Assembly: GCA_020724325.1 (NCBI GenBank)
Contig: DYHC01000043.1
Coordinates: 1-10,514, forward strand
Reading direction: 5' to 3'
Length of the DNA: 10,514 nt
From: Melioribacter roseus
Lineage (GTDB): Bacteria > Bacteroidota > Ignavibacteria > Ignavibacteriales > Melioribacteraceae
A model generated the notes under the pieces. The model had not been told where the DNA came from and made no database searches. It saw nothing but the letters and a program-made list of their open reading frames with translations. The position numbers and the translations under genes are program-made. Positions 1 through 7,886 of the stretch are shown in pieces (positions within the stretch are counted from its first letter, which is position 1; each line of letters begins with the position of its first letter).

Positions 1-839
1 CACGAATGCTAACTACTTATACCCAGCTTGAAAGGAGATGGGGAATTAAACTGGTTCAGGTTCCTTATCCAACGCCTTTGATAAATAAGGAAGATTATGT
101 TAATGCGTTTCGAAAAGGGATTACTTCAAAAACGAAAGCAATTCTTGTTAGTCACATCTGTTTTTTAACCGGACAAATTTTACCTATACTTCAAGTAAGC
201 AGGTTAGCTCATGAATACGGGATCCCGGTAATCTGCGATGCGGCACACTCTTTCAATCATATTCCTTATAAACTTTCTGATCTCGAAGTTGATTTTTATG
301 GTACATCGCTTCACAAATGGACTTATGCGCCGGTAGGAACAGGAATGCTGTATGTAAAAAAAGATTTGATTAAAACTATATGGCCTTTGATGGCAGCACC
401 AAAAGAAATGGACGGGAATATTAGAAAGTTCGAAGAAATTGGAACTCACCCGGCAGCTAATCATAACGCTATTGCAGAAGCCCTCGCTTTTAATGAAGCA
501 ATTGGAGTTGAAAGAAAAGCGGAAAGGTTCCGGTATTTGCATATGAGGTGGATTGATAGAGTACGAGGATTTACAAATGTTAAATTCAGAATTAATATTG
601 AAGATACTTCCAACTGGTGCGGGCTAGTAAACTTTTATATAGATGGTGTTGATGTTTCGAAACTTGTTGATTATTTATTAAGCAAACATAGAATTTATGT
701 TGTGCCTATTGTTCATCCTGAGTTCAAAGGTATTCGCGTTACTCCAAATGTTTATACGTTAACATCCGAAATAGATTTATTTGGGGATATAATTGAAGCC
801 GTAGCCAAAGGTAATATTAAAGAGGTAATGGAAGGATAA
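1..839 (+). CDS. Class V PLP-dependent aminotransferase (isopenicillin-N-epimerase-like), 5' partial
   Basis: C-terminal 278 residues of a fold-type I pyridoxal-phosphate enzyme. The frame is open to the left edge (codons begin at base 3, Arg just before the first Met at 6), and that Met lies inside the conserved 'RMLTT' block, so it is not the real start; roughly 120-150 N-terminal residues are missing compared with the usual length of about 400. Numbering from that Met, 'CDAAHSFNH' (77-85) holds Asp78, which pairs with the PLP ring nitrogen, and His81; 'GTSLHKW' (99-105) holds Lys104, the Schiff-base lysine. A 'VSH' segment at 48-50 and 'GTGMLYV' after the lysine also fit the family. The small C-terminal domain is complete and ends at TAA 837-839. 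The substrate cannot be told from sequence: related proteins include isopenicillin N epimerases and cysteine desulfurase-like enzymes. It is the only + strand gene and converges on the next gene with a 16-bp gap. Confidence 0.88.
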   Translation, partial: RMLTTYTQLERRWGIKLVQVPYPTPLINKEDYVNAFRKGITSKTKAILVSHICFLTGQILPILQVSRLAHEYGIPVICDAAHSFNHIPYKLSDLEVDFYGTSLHKWTYAPVGTGMLYVKKDLIKTIWPLMAAPKEMDGNIRKFEEIGTHPAANHNAIAEALAFNEAIGVERKAERFRYLHMRWIDRVRGFTNVKFRINIEDTSNWCGLVNFYIDGVDVSKLVDYLLSKHRIYVVPIVHPEFKGIRVTPNVYTLTSEIDLFGDIIEAVAKGNIKEVMEG

Positions 840-855
840 CTTTTTGATAAAATTC

Positions 856-1890
856 TTAGAATAAACTGTTTATATAAAATCCTTTATTAATAAGGAATAA
901 TTTGTTTTGCCGTATGAAATCCGCTACAGCTTCAATACCTATTACTTTTGTTATTCCCGTTCTCATAATCTGTTCTTTCTGTACATATAATTCCCCCTTA
1001 TATGGAAGCATCGGGTTGTACTCAAGATCCTGGCTTTTGGCAATTGGATGAACATTATACTGGAAATCTGCAGGAACAGATTTTACCAGACCAACTAGTT
1101 CGAAGTTTGGAATTCCGTCTCTTATAGCAAGAACAATTCCGCCGCTTGAACCCCGGTTAAATACAGCATCTATTAGAAATATATTTTTCTCTCTTCCGGG
1201 ACTGCTTATAATCCCTTTCGAAATCATTTTATAGTTCATAGGGTAGCCGAAGACATAAATAAAAGTACCCCATTCAAGCTCTGATGATCTTCCCCACGGG
1301 TAATTAAAAACGGTAAGACTTGCAGCAGCAGAAGCTTCTATTTTTTTACCAAGCAGACAAACATCTAATGATTTATCCATAAGAATTATTTCAAGTTCGC
1401 TACCTTCCGGCAAATCGGGTATGTAATTGGATTGACGCGTTTTAACAGAAACACTTTGAACTTTTTGAGAAGCAGTACCATCGGGGTTTGCATAGTATGA
1501 AACAATTGTATCCGGAAAATTTACTATATGAGCAACACTTATGAGCGCTATACTTCCGTTATTCTCTCCAATAACCGTAGCAGTTCCAGAAGCTGTATTG
1601 TTGAAAAAGATTACCCGGGCTGCTGACTTTTCGAGGTCGATTCTTTTTATTTCTCTAACAGATAACTGCGAGTTCTCATCGAATACGTAACTGGTATAAA
1701 ATGCAATGCAGTTTAATAGTTTTATTGAGTTGCTTATCTCTTCAAGCTGTTTTGAAGAACTTCTATACGGAAATTCGCTGTCGTAACGGCCATCGGTTAA
1801 TGTTGGAAATACGCTTTCATATACTGATGTGCACGAAATAAAAAATATAAGCGAAAGGAAAATTGCAGACGATCTCTTGATATTATCCAT
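856..1890 (-). CDS. Trypsin-like serine protease with lipoprotein signal peptide
   Basis: 344 residues. The N-terminus is basic then hydrophobic (residues 4-19), ending 'FFISC' with Cys20 as the likely lipidated residue; Phe at -3 is a loose lipobox match. The rest looks like a chymotrypsin-fold (trypsin-2/DegP-like) peptidase domain from about 90 to 290, with a full triad: His121 in 'SVAHIV', Asp176 in 'SLDVCLL', and Ser249 in 'RGSSGG', the equivalent of the classic GNSGG. No PDZ domain follows, unlike DegP/HtrA, and the tail of about 50 residues has no feature I recognise. The likely role is a membrane-anchored, periplasm- or surface-facing protease; its substrate is unknown. There is no clear Shine-Dalgarno sequence before ATG 1890, but no in-frame upstream start is better and the signal peptide supports this one. 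It lies 106 bp downstream of the M61 peptidase gene. Confidence 0.8.
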   Translation of the reverse strand: MDNIKRSSAIFLSLIFFISCTSVYESVFPTLTDGRYDSEFPYRSSSKQLEEISNSIKLLNCIAFYTSYVFDENSQLSVREIKRIDLEKSAARVIFFNNTASGTATVIGENNGSIALISVAHIVNFPDTIVSYYANPDGTASQKVQSVSVKTRQSNYIPDLPEGSELEIILMDKSLDVCLLGKKIEASAAASLTVFNYPWGRSSELEWGTFIYVFGYPMNYKMISKGIISSPGREKNIFLIDAVFNRGSSGGIVLAIRDGIPNFELVGLVKSVPADFQYNVHPIAKSQDLEYNPMLPYKGELYVQKEQIMRTGITKVIGIEAVADFIRQNKLFLINKGFYINSLF

Positions 1891-1996
1891 AGAACATCAC
1901 TTGCCTAATTAATTTTCTGCGATAATCTAATTTATTTGAACCACTTAATAAAGACTAAAATAATAGTTACAAATGGCGTCCTATTAATTCTAAATA

Positions 1997-3799
1997 TTAC
2001 TCAATGCTGCTTTTATAATTCATTTGGTTCTGCATCCAGATTTCTCTAAGCAGCATTTGCTCCTTACCAGGATTTTCCATTACTCTAAACTGATGAGCAA
2101 TTTTACGCGGCTGCATCGTTATGCTTATCTCTTTTTCCTCTCCGTTTCTTAAAATAGAAATTTTAAAACTGTCTCCAACTTTTAATTTACTAAGTGGAGT
2201 CAGAAGCTGCTGGGCATTTTGCAACGTAATTTCCTGACCTTCATACTTATAGAGCAGATCGCCGGTTTTTAATTTGCCGGTAATCGCCGGGTCAACATTT
2301 GTTACAATTAACTTTCCGTCCTTAAGTCCTATTCCCAGCCCTAATCCGGTTCGCGTAGAATCAACGCCTGCAAATTCGGTGTATTCAATTCCTACCTTTT
2401 CAAAATAGTCTTTTACCGGCAGCGGTTCAGTTCCATCTATATATTTAGAGATAAAATCGCCAATCTCCGGATACGTCATACTAACCAGCTCATTAAAGAA
2501 ATTATGTTCGCTGAAAGATTTTTTAGCACCATACTTTTTAGTCAGATCTAAAATCAATTCTCTCAAACCCTTTTTACCATTGGATAATTCTAACAGCCGG
2601 ATATCGAGAAGCGCAGCAACAACAGCACCTTTATTGTAAATATTTAGGAATTCGGTTTGTCTTTCGGCTGCTTCCACTCCAAGCTGTGTGAGAGAAAGAT
2701 TTTTATCGAAGTTATCATTGATAGTAAGTTTTTGCCGGAGCTGATTAAGATAGTTTTCTAATGTCATTAAATAATCTCTTAGCTGAAGAATATCCGAAGC
2801 CCACTCAGTAACTCCTTCGTAGAGCCAGAGGTGTTTTGACATAACCGGTTTTTCGTAATTGAAATTTTCTACAAGTTCGCTGTGAATTAGAAGCGGCGTA
2901 ACTATGTGGAAAAATTCATGAGCAGCGGTTGATCTTAGATCTGATATGTAACGATCAGTTAACTCATCTTCCCGCATTACATAAATGGAGCTGTAATTAT
3001 GTTCCCAGGCGCCGGCAGAGAAGTTTTCGAAATGAAATAGAAATACATATCGGTCTACCGGCAAACCGTTCAAAAACTGGTTTGTAGCACTTAGAATATC
3101 CTCTATGCCAATTAAAATGCTTTCCGATTTTATTAGACCGGTTTTCGAATATGTGAAAACATCTACAATAGTATTTTCAATTTTAGCAGAAGCTTTTGTA
3201 AGACTGCCCATCAAAATTGGTGAATCTACTATGTAATCATAATCCGGTGCGTAGTAAAATCCATTGTTGTTTTTTTCAAGCGCTGTTCCAACAGTCCAAT
3301 CTTCCGGATATTCTAGTTTAATCTCTAACGGGTATTTCTGCATTCCATGAAAATAGCCGAAAACTGTTTGTCCGTTTATTAGTGCATGATCTTCTTCAAG
3401 TGAACTTCCGCACATAGGATAAACAGTGTTTTCTTCCATTGGAGTATCAAAAGTTTCTGCAATGGAATATTCGATTTTATAAACGAGTTGCGGCTGCGAA
3501 ATTTTCCACTGATTTGTTGAAATATTTTCAGCGGGAATTACATTTCCATATTTATCGAACGCCCTAAAGCTTCTAACGTACCGTCCTATATCCATAATTT
3601 GATAAGTGCCGGGTGCTGTTGCAGCAAACTGATAGATTTTGTTTTTATCATCTAGTTTTTCCGGAAAAAGGGAAACCTTGAATAAATCATCCGCACGATC
3701 GTTAATGTTAACGTAAAACCGGTGTTGTGCAACTAAAGAAGTAGAGAAGAAAATTATTAAAAGAACAAATAGATTTTTAATTGCTATTGAGAGTTTCAT
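1997..3799 (-). CDS. M61 family metallopeptidase (glycyl aminopeptidase type) with C-terminal PDZ domain, exported
   Basis: 600 residues, the usual length for M61 peptidases. A Sec signal peptide (about 1-24, cleavage after 'SLVA') indicates export. The N-terminal beta-rich domain (about 25-200) is followed by the gluzincin-like catalytic domain: 'GAWEH' at 263-267 (substrate-binding motif comparable to GAMEN of M1), the zinc motif HEFFH at 294-298 with Glu295 as catalytic base, and 'WLYEGVTEW' at 325-333, where Glu328 is the probable third zinc ligand. A PDZ domain spans about 485-565 (starting near 'GLGLGIGL', with 'VDPAITGKLKTGDLL'). M61 enzymes remove N-terminal Gly or Ala from peptides; this one is expected in the periplasm or outside the cell. 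ATG 3799 has no recognisable Shine-Dalgarno sequence, but the signal peptide begins right there. All key residues are present, so it should be active. Confidence 0.92.
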   Translation of the reverse strand: MKLSIAIKNLFVLLIIFFSTSLVAQHRFYVNINDRADDLFKVSLFPEKLDDKNKIYQFAATAPGTYQIMDIGRYVRSFRAFDKYGNVIPAENISTNQWKISQPQLVYKIEYSIAETFDTPMEENTVYPMCGSSLEEDHALINGQTVFGYFHGMQKYPLEIKLEYPEDWTVGTALEKNNNGFYYAPDYDYIVDSPILMGSLTKASAKIENTIVDVFTYSKTGLIKSESILIGIEDILSATNQFLNGLPVDRYVFLFHFENFSAGAWEHNYSSIYVMREDELTDRYISDLRSTAAHEFFHIVTPLLIHSELVENFNYEKPVMSKHLWLYEGVTEWASDILQLRDYLMTLENYLNQLRQKLTINDNFDKNLSLTQLGVEAAERQTEFLNIYNKGAVVAALLDIRLLELSNGKKGLRELILDLTKKYGAKKSFSEHNFFNELVSMTYPEIGDFISKYIDGTEPLPVKDYFEKVGIEYTEFAGVDSTRTGLGLGIGLKDGKLIVTNVDPAITGKLKTGDLLYKYEGQEITLQNAQQLLTPLSKLKVGDSFKISILRNGEEKEISITMQPRKIAHQFRVMENPGKEQMLLREIWMQNQMNYKSSIE

Positions 3800-3840
3800 A
3801 TCAAGACCAATTTATTTTACTCCATTTTGACGACATTCAA

Positions 3841-3862
3841 TAATAAAATGTGCCGGAGCACA
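3841..3862 (-). terminator. Small hairpin terminator after the serine hydrolase gene
   Basis: In the minus-strand transcript TGTGC-TCCG-GCACA (3849-3862) forms a compact GC-containing five-pair stem with a four-base loop, followed by TTTTATTA (3841-3848). It lies about 35 bases past the stop codon at 3896. The stem is short, so termination may be partial. Confidence 0.45.
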
Positions 3863-3895
3863 AAATTTATTTTTAATGCGCTCAACTTATTTTTG

Positions 3896-5398
3896 TTATT
3901 TCACTTTCTCAAATAATAGTTCGGTAAATATAAAATCTGGCGAGTTTGGCACTTCGATAGAAAATTGTTTTATTTCACCCTTGAAGTTCATATCAAATTT
4001 GATCCAGCCGCGTGTTAAAAATTCATCCTCCCAGTCAATGTAAAATTGATCGAAATGATAATGTTTTAGTTCTCCCCGGAAAGAGGAGGACGGGATAAAC
4101 TGTAAAAATAATTTTCCTTCTTTTAAGCTTATCTGCGCCTCGCCATACATTTTATCTTCATAAGTTCCAGAAAATTTCTCAAGCGGGAGAGATGGCTTTG
4201 TATTTTTAACTCTAACCTCCTCTCTTCTCTTGTTTTCTTTATCAAAGGTTTCCATTCGTCTCGCCCAGTTTTCCAGCATCATCTTATTATAGTCCTTCGG
4301 TTCAACATTCATCATAACATCCATAATATAATTTCTTATGGCACTAACCATTCCGGTTTCGTAGTTGCTGAGAAGAACTAAGCCGAATTTCTCTTCGGGA
4401 ACAATGGTAACATCGGAAATCATTCCCGGCATTCCGCCGCCATGGTTTAACACACGCTTGCCATTCTTATATGTAATGAACCATCCGAGCCCATAGTTAT
4501 TATTGCCTACAAACATGTTGTTCGACCACATTTCGTTGGATTGATATTCGCTGAAGATTCTTTTATTGCCAATTATTCCTTTATTTAATTGAAGAAGGAT
4601 CCACCGTGCAACGTCTTTGACGTTCGAATTGATTGCCCCCGCCGGCGCAACAGATTCTACAGAATAATAATCGCTGTGCGCTATTACATTACCATTTAAA
4701 GTTCTATGCGGCCAGGCAAAATTTCCTTTCTCTTTCATTTCTTTAATTGAAGTATTACTCCTTTCCATCCCCAGCGGTTCAAAAAAATTATGTTTTATAT
4801 ATGCGTGCCAATTAGTATCTGATACAGCATTTATTACTTCACCGGCAACACTGTACAAAATATTCTGATATCCGTAACGCGAACGGAAGCTTGAGGTAGG
4901 TTTTAAGTATTGAGCGCGCTTTATTACTTCATCTTTAGTGTAATATGTACCAAGCCAAAGTATATCGCCGCTGAATGTTGCAAGTCCGCTGCGGTGTGTT
5001 ACAAGGTCCCTTATTGTTATTTCTTTTGTAACCCACGGGTCATACATCTGGAAGTATGGTAAGTATTTAATTACAGGATCGTCCCACTTAATTTTTCCTT
5101 GGTCAACCAATCGTGCAATTGAAGCGGTTGTAAACGCTTTTGAACAAGAAGCGATCATAAAATTTGTGTTCTCGTCTACCGGTTCGTTGTTCCTAATATC
5201 TCTTACCCCGAACCCTTTTAAAAAAATTACCGTGTCATTTTTAACAATTGCTGCTGCAAAACCCGGCATCTTCCAATCTTTCATTGCTTGTAGAATGTAG
5301 CTTTCGATCTTTTGGAGCTTGGTCTGCTGCGGAAAGATATCTGAGTAAGTAAACAAAAAAAGTATCGAAACAAAAACTAATTTGATTTTGGATAACAT
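3896..5398 (-). CDS. Beta-lactamase-fold serine hydrolase (class C / PBP4-like) with DUF3471-like C-terminal domain
   Basis: 500 residues, exported (hydrophobic segment about 7-20, probable cleavage near 'FPQQ' 22-25). The beta-lactamase-related domain covers about 28-360 and keeps all three active-site motifs: Ser84-x-x-Lys87 ('SCSK'), Tyr177-x-Asn179 ('YQN') and His319-Gly-Gly, the usual replacement for KTG in this family. Residues about 403-500 ('FSGTYEDKMYGEAQISL', 'GKLFLQF') match the beta-strand-rich tail annotated as DUF3471. Families with this layout include esterases, D-aminopeptidases and DD-peptidases as well as proteins of unknown role; true cephalosporin hydrolysis is not implied. 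The start is supported by GGGAG six bases before ATG 5398 (plus-strand 5405-5409). A weak terminator-like hairpin follows at 3841-3862. The gap to the kinase-like gene upstream is 117 bp. Confidence 0.87.
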   Translation of the reverse strand: MLSKIKLVFVSILFLFTYSDIFPQQTKLQKIESYILQAMKDWKMPGFAAAIVKNDTVIFLKGFGVRDIRNNEPVDENTNFMIASCSKAFTTASIARLVDQGKIKWDDPVIKYLPYFQMYDPWVTKEITIRDLVTHRSGLATFSGDILWLGTYYTKDEVIKRAQYLKPTSSFRSRYGYQNILYSVAGEVINAVSDTNWHAYIKHNFFEPLGMERSNTSIKEMKEKGNFAWPHRTLNGNVIAHSDYYSVESVAPAGAINSNVKDVARWILLQLNKGIIGNKRIFSEYQSNEMWSNNMFVGNNNYGLGWFITYKNGKRVLNHGGGMPGMISDVTIVPEEKFGLVLLSNYETGMVSAIRNYIMDVMMNVEPKDYNKMMLENWARRMETFDKENKRREEVRVKNTKPSLPLEKFSGTYEDKMYGEAQISLKEGKLFLQFIPSSSFRGELKHYHFDQFYIDWEDEFLTRGWIKFDMNFKGEIKQFSIEVPNSPDFIFTELLFEKVK

Positions 5399-5477
5399 GT
5401 TGTTCTCCCAGTAGATTTTTATTTATAAAAAAATGGACTTGGTAATTAATTCTACTTTAATGAAAATTCTGCTCTTA

Positions 5478-5506
5478 TAAATATTCTGTAACTATATGCC
5501 GGTCAA
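5478..5506 (-). promoter_or_regulatory. Weak sigma70-like promoter before the serine hydrolase gene
   Basis: Minus strand TTGACC (5501-5506), 17 bases, then TATTTA (5478-5483), about 80 bases before ATG 5398. The -35 match is good and the -10 poor; a TATAAG lies a few bases further on but at a 21-base spacing. In DNA this AT-rich such matches arise easily. Confidence 0.22.
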
Positions 5507-5515
5507 TTCAATTTT

Positions 5516-6241
5516 TTACTTGATAAAAAAATTAGGAAACCTTTTAATAACACAATGCCCGATCATTTCTGCAATCTCTTCGAAACCGAGCAGATTTGTA
5601 TTTATTATTGCATGATATAGATGCGGGTTTTCGATATTCTTGTGGAAATATTTTCCGATATAATTTTTACGTGCTTCGTCTTCGGTTTTAATGAACTCGG
5701 CAGCTTTCTTGCGGTCAAGATTATAGATTTTCATCGAATTTTCGATTCTGAAATTAAGAGGAGCAACAAGCCGAATGTGAAAAGCCCTTTTCGTATTAGC
5801 AAGTATAACATTTGCGCCCCGCCCAACTAGAATAACATTTCCATACGCTGCCAGTTTTGTAATTGTTTGCGATGTTTTGTAAAGCAAGAGTAATTTAGAC
5901 GGCGTTATACCGAGAATTTCGCCGAACCAAGAATCGATCTTTGCCGGCTTCTCTTCAGATAAATACTTTCTAAAATGGTCCGGCAGGTTATGATCTTCCA
6001 TAACTTTTTCCATTAAAGCTCTGTCGAAGTATGCCCAATCGTCATAATCGGCAACAGCATACCGGTTAAGATATTCTACTAAACTTTCGCAGATTTTAGC
6101 AGCACCGGTTCCTGTCTCGCGGGAAATTGTAATTACCGGACCGGGGTTTAATCTTCTCCGGTTTCTTTTAGCTTCCACGGAATTTTCGTAGTGTTTTTCG
6201 ATATAGAAGCGAGCTTTTGCATAAGAGCCGAGGACTTTCAT
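5516..6241 (-). CDS. Cytidylate-kinase-like family protein (Cytidylate_kin2 type)
   Basis: 241 residues, cytoplasmic (no signal peptide). After a basic N-terminal extension of about 34 residues ('EAKRNRRR' at 23-30), the nucleotide-binding segment reads 'ITISRETGTGAAKI' (37-50): it resembles the P-loop of cytidylate kinase but has Ala where Walker A has its first Lys. This is common in the Cytidylate_kin2 family. Also visible are 'VILVGRGAN' (136-144), 'HIRLVAP' (155-161), a Lys/Arg-rich helical lid region (about 170-200) and 'NPHLYHAIINT' (205-215), which correspond to family blocks. Substrate unproven: nucleoside monophosphate phosphorylation is the analogy, but many such paralogues have no known activity. 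The start is set by GGAGGTGA (plus-strand 6245-6252), a near-perfect anti-SD match, which may be hidden in a hairpin. It interrupts a series of exported hydrolases, so its role in the locus is unclear. Confidence 0.8.
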   Translation of the reverse strand: MKVLGSYAKARFYIEKHYENSVEAKRNRRRLNPGPVITISRETGTGAAKICESLVEYLNRYAVADYDDWAYFDRALMEKVMEDHNLPDHFRKYLSEEKPAKIDSWFGEILGITPSKLLLLYKTSQTITKLAAYGNVILVGRGANVILANTKRAFHIRLVAPLNFRIENSMKIYNLDRKKAAEFIKTEDEARKNYIGKYFHKNIENPHLYHAIINTNLLGFEEIAEMIGHCVIKRFPNFFIK

Positions 6242-6244
6242 AAA

Positions 6245-6275
6245 TCACCTCCAAATTTTATTGTTTAAATGGAGG
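6245..6275 (-). promoter_or_regulatory. Strong ribosome binding site inside a possible hairpin
   Basis: In the mRNA (minus strand), GGAGGTGA lies just before ATG 6241, the best Shine-Dalgarno match in the window, with GGAGG six bases from the start. Sixteen bases upstream of UGGAGG sits CCTCCA (plus-strand 6270-6275), which pairs perfectly with TGGAGG (6248-6253). The six-base-pair stem, three of them inside the SD core plus flanks, would cover the site; TTT/AAA pairs could add to it past a bulge. Folding and any regulatory effect are inference. Confidence 0.45.
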
Positions 6276-6341
6276 AGAGGAAATTTTCTTATTAAAAAAT
6301 AATGAAAGAAAACTTTATCTGCTTGCTTTTAGTAGGCAGAA

Positions 6342-6388
6342 AAATCTGCTTTAATGAGTAAGAAAATCTATTATATTAAAGCAGATTT
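6342..6388 (-). terminator. Hairpin terminator after the S37-type peptidase gene
   Basis: A perfect 14-bp inverted repeat, AAATCTGCTTTAAT (6342-6355) and its complement (6375-6388), is separated by a 19-nt loop. It begins four bases past the stop codon of the peptidase gene on the minus strand, and the transcript continues from the stem into a U-rich run (AUUUUUCU). Position and structure fit a factor-independent terminator, although the stem is AT-rich. A further ATCTGCTT copy at about 6318-6325, with GCAGA at 6336-6340, could form a small second hairpin. Confidence 0.7.
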
Positions 6389-6391
6389 CTT

Positions 6392-7684
6392 TTATAACCG
6401 ATTTACTTTGATACCAAGCCAGTACTCGAGAGTTGAATAAATTTTTTCTTTTTCATCGCCTTCGAAACTTCTGATTTTAGTTCCATGCGCGCCTCCTTTC
6501 TTAACCATTTTAACGCAATTAGTTTCGCCAAGCAGTTGAATTGATGTTGCACTCCAAGTATCGTTACCGCCATAAATATATAAAATATTGCTTGCGTCCT
6601 TTTGCAGCCAGGTATTTACTTTTTGCATGCTGCTGCAATTGTATTCGATCTTTGCCCCTTCGGGTACGAGCATAATGTTTGAGCCGTCTTTTATTTCTAT
6701 TAAAAGATCCTTGAATGGCTCTAGGTCGTAACCGTAATAACCAATTTCATTATATGCCTGAACATAGAATGGACCAAAATCTTTCATCGCCTGTTCTGTA
6801 AAGAAGTAGAGAGGGTTTGATGCCTTCATGTGATTGTATAAAACTTCTGCGCTTGCATCTGTATCGGGAATATCTTCACATTTTGTTTGTCCCCATTGCC
6901 AGAAAGCAAATGAGTATTCCAGAGTCATGTATTCAATCACAAAGTCGTAATCCCAGGCAAAGCGAATGTTTTGCTGCTCGGCGTCTTTCATTAAAAGTGT
7001 TCTTACTTCATCCCTTTTAGAAAGAAAAGCGCGTTGAAATTTTTTGATTCTTTCTCGGCATTCATCGGTTCCAACGCTGTTTAGAAAAATATAAATTCTT
7101 GGATCTTCCTGAGCAAGATTAACCGGCGCTACATAAGGAATAGAAACATCTACATCATTTGGGAAAAAGTAGCGATGGTAAAGAGTGGTTTGCCCTCCTT
7201 TACTTACACCTGTATTGACCCATTTACCGGTGTAAAGCGTTTTGAATAATTTGACAATCTTGTGATGGTCATTCGCCGCCTGTTCTATTGTAAGATATTT
7301 CCAATCCAGATTTTCGGGAACCGATTTGCCAAAGTAACGATGTTCTACAATTATTTGGTTTGCACCAAGAATTCTGGCGGGTTCCGTTTTCGAATTTCTA
7401 TTGGCGGCATAACCCTCAGTTACTAAAACCATAGGTTTTGAGAAATCGAAATGCGAGAGGTAAATCTTCTGCGTAAATTTTTTGCTTTTAGGATTTTTAT
7501 GATCGATCGGCTGCTTTATTAGAATTTCATAACCTTCCTTGTAAGTAGTATCTACTTTAATCGGTTTAATATCGGCAACTTCTTTGAATGATTTTAGCTT
7601 CTTGAGTAATTCTGTATCGTTTTGTGCGTAGGAGATTGAATAGACAAAAAGAACTAAAAGCAAGAAATTCCAATAGCGCTTCAT
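6392..7684 (-). CDS. Exported S37/PS-10-type serine peptidase (S28-like tripeptidyl aminopeptidase)
   Basis: 430 residues with a clear Sec signal peptide (hydrophobic 7-18, cleavage 'SYA|Q' at 20/21). It has an alpha/beta-hydrolase core: 'MVLVTEGY' (85-92), the family block 'VEHRYFG' (113-119), and the nucleophile elbow 'GVSKGG' with Ser161. Asp375 in 'YGGNDTWSA' and His400 in 'GGAH' complete a probable triad; a mainly helical insert separates the elbow from the last two. This pattern fits Streptomyces PS-10 (S37) tripeptidyl aminopeptidases and their Bacteroidota relatives, often labelled S28 family. These release short peptides from peptide N-termini, S28 members usually after proline; I cannot tell which specificity applies. 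Cys209, 269, 350 and 390 could form disulfides after export. The start is firm: AAGGAG (7690-7695) lies five bases before ATG 7684. The upstream neighbour is pruA, so release of Pro-containing peptides feeding PruA is an attractive but unproven link. Confidence 0.78.
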   Translation of the reverse strand: MKRYWNFLLLVLFVYSISYAQNDTELLKKLKSFKEVADIKPIKVDTTYKEGYEILIKQPIDHKNPKSKKFTQKIYLSHFDFSKPMVLVTEGYAANRNSKTEPARILGANQIIVEHRYFGKSVPENLDWKYLTIEQAANDHHKIVKLFKTLYTGKWVNTGVSKGGQTTLYHRYFFPNDVDVSIPYVAPVNLAQEDPRIYIFLNSVGTDECRERIKKFQRAFLSKRDEVRTLLMKDAEQQNIRFAWDYDFVIEYMTLEYSFAFWQWGQTKCEDIPDTDASAEVLYNHMKASNPLYFFTEQAMKDFGPFYVQAYNEIGYYGYDLEPFKDLLIEIKDGSNIMLVPEGAKIEYNCSSMQKVNTWLQKDASNILYIYGGNDTWSATSIQLLGETNCVKMVKKGGAHGTKIRSFEGDEKEKIYSTLEYWLGIKVNRL

Positions 7685-7750
7685 TTTAACTCCTTAAAAA
7701 AAAGAGGCTGCTCATAAGTAAAATTTATTAATAATAACACCATAAATTTA

Positions 7751-7777
7751 CACGGATAAAACAGGGTATCACAGATT
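7751..7777 (-). repeat. ATC.GTG intergenic repeat, copy 1 (inverted)
   Basis: Read on the minus strand this 27-bp segment matches the copy at 7847-7873 at 21 of 27 positions, with AATCTG at one end and GTTTTATCCGTG at the other conserved without change. Similarity appears to go on weakly to about 7730. It lies between the S37-type gene and the inverted-repeat element, so it is part of the leader or promoter region of the peptidase gene. Confidence 0.6.
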
Positions 7778-7846
7778 TATTATTTTAGTTACCATTTATA
7801 AGACTACCTCGTTTTAATATAGGGCATCTCTAAAAACCTCAAATGC

Positions 7847-7886
7847 AATCTGCGGAAATCAGTTTTATCCGTGTTTATCAGTGTTC
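7847..7886 (+). repeat. ATC.GTG intergenic repeat, copy 2, about 10-nt phased
   Basis: This copy lies inside the MITE-like element and in the opposite orientation to copy 1. It is built of short units: ATCTGCGGAA (7848), ATCAGTTTT (7858), ATCCGTGTTT (7867), ATCAGTGTTC (7877), a spacing of 9-10 bases, about one helical turn. Similar ATC.GTG strings are, from memory, common between genes in Bacteroidota-group genomes. No coding frame is present. Confidence 0.55.

Noticed and set aside
204..542. Open frame on the minus strand inside the aminotransferase gene
   Set aside because: It lies wholly antisense to a gene with clear catalytic motifs, its product resembles no family and no ribosome binding site is seen.
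880..896. Possible hairpin TCCTT-N7-AAGGA near the convergent gene ends
   Set aside because: The stem is only five pairs, lies inside the coding end of the protease gene and has no U-run; I see no convincing terminator in the 16-bp gap 840-855.
1891..1996. TTTG at 1970-1973 as a promoter before the lipoprotein protease gene
   Set aside because: At 19-21 bases downstream no TAnnTTTG-like sequence is present; the match is not better than chance in this AT-rich gap.
3896..5398. Calling this an antibiotic-resistance beta-lactamase
   Set aside because: It has the HGG motif and a DUF3471-like tail of the broader serine hydrolase group; nothing in the sequence shows beta-lactam hydrolysis.
7743..7773. 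TGTG-N19-TAAATTTA as a promoter before the S37-type peptidase gene
   Set aside because: Both boxes deviate from the pattern and the site overlaps the repeat copy, so the match may only reflect repeat sequence.
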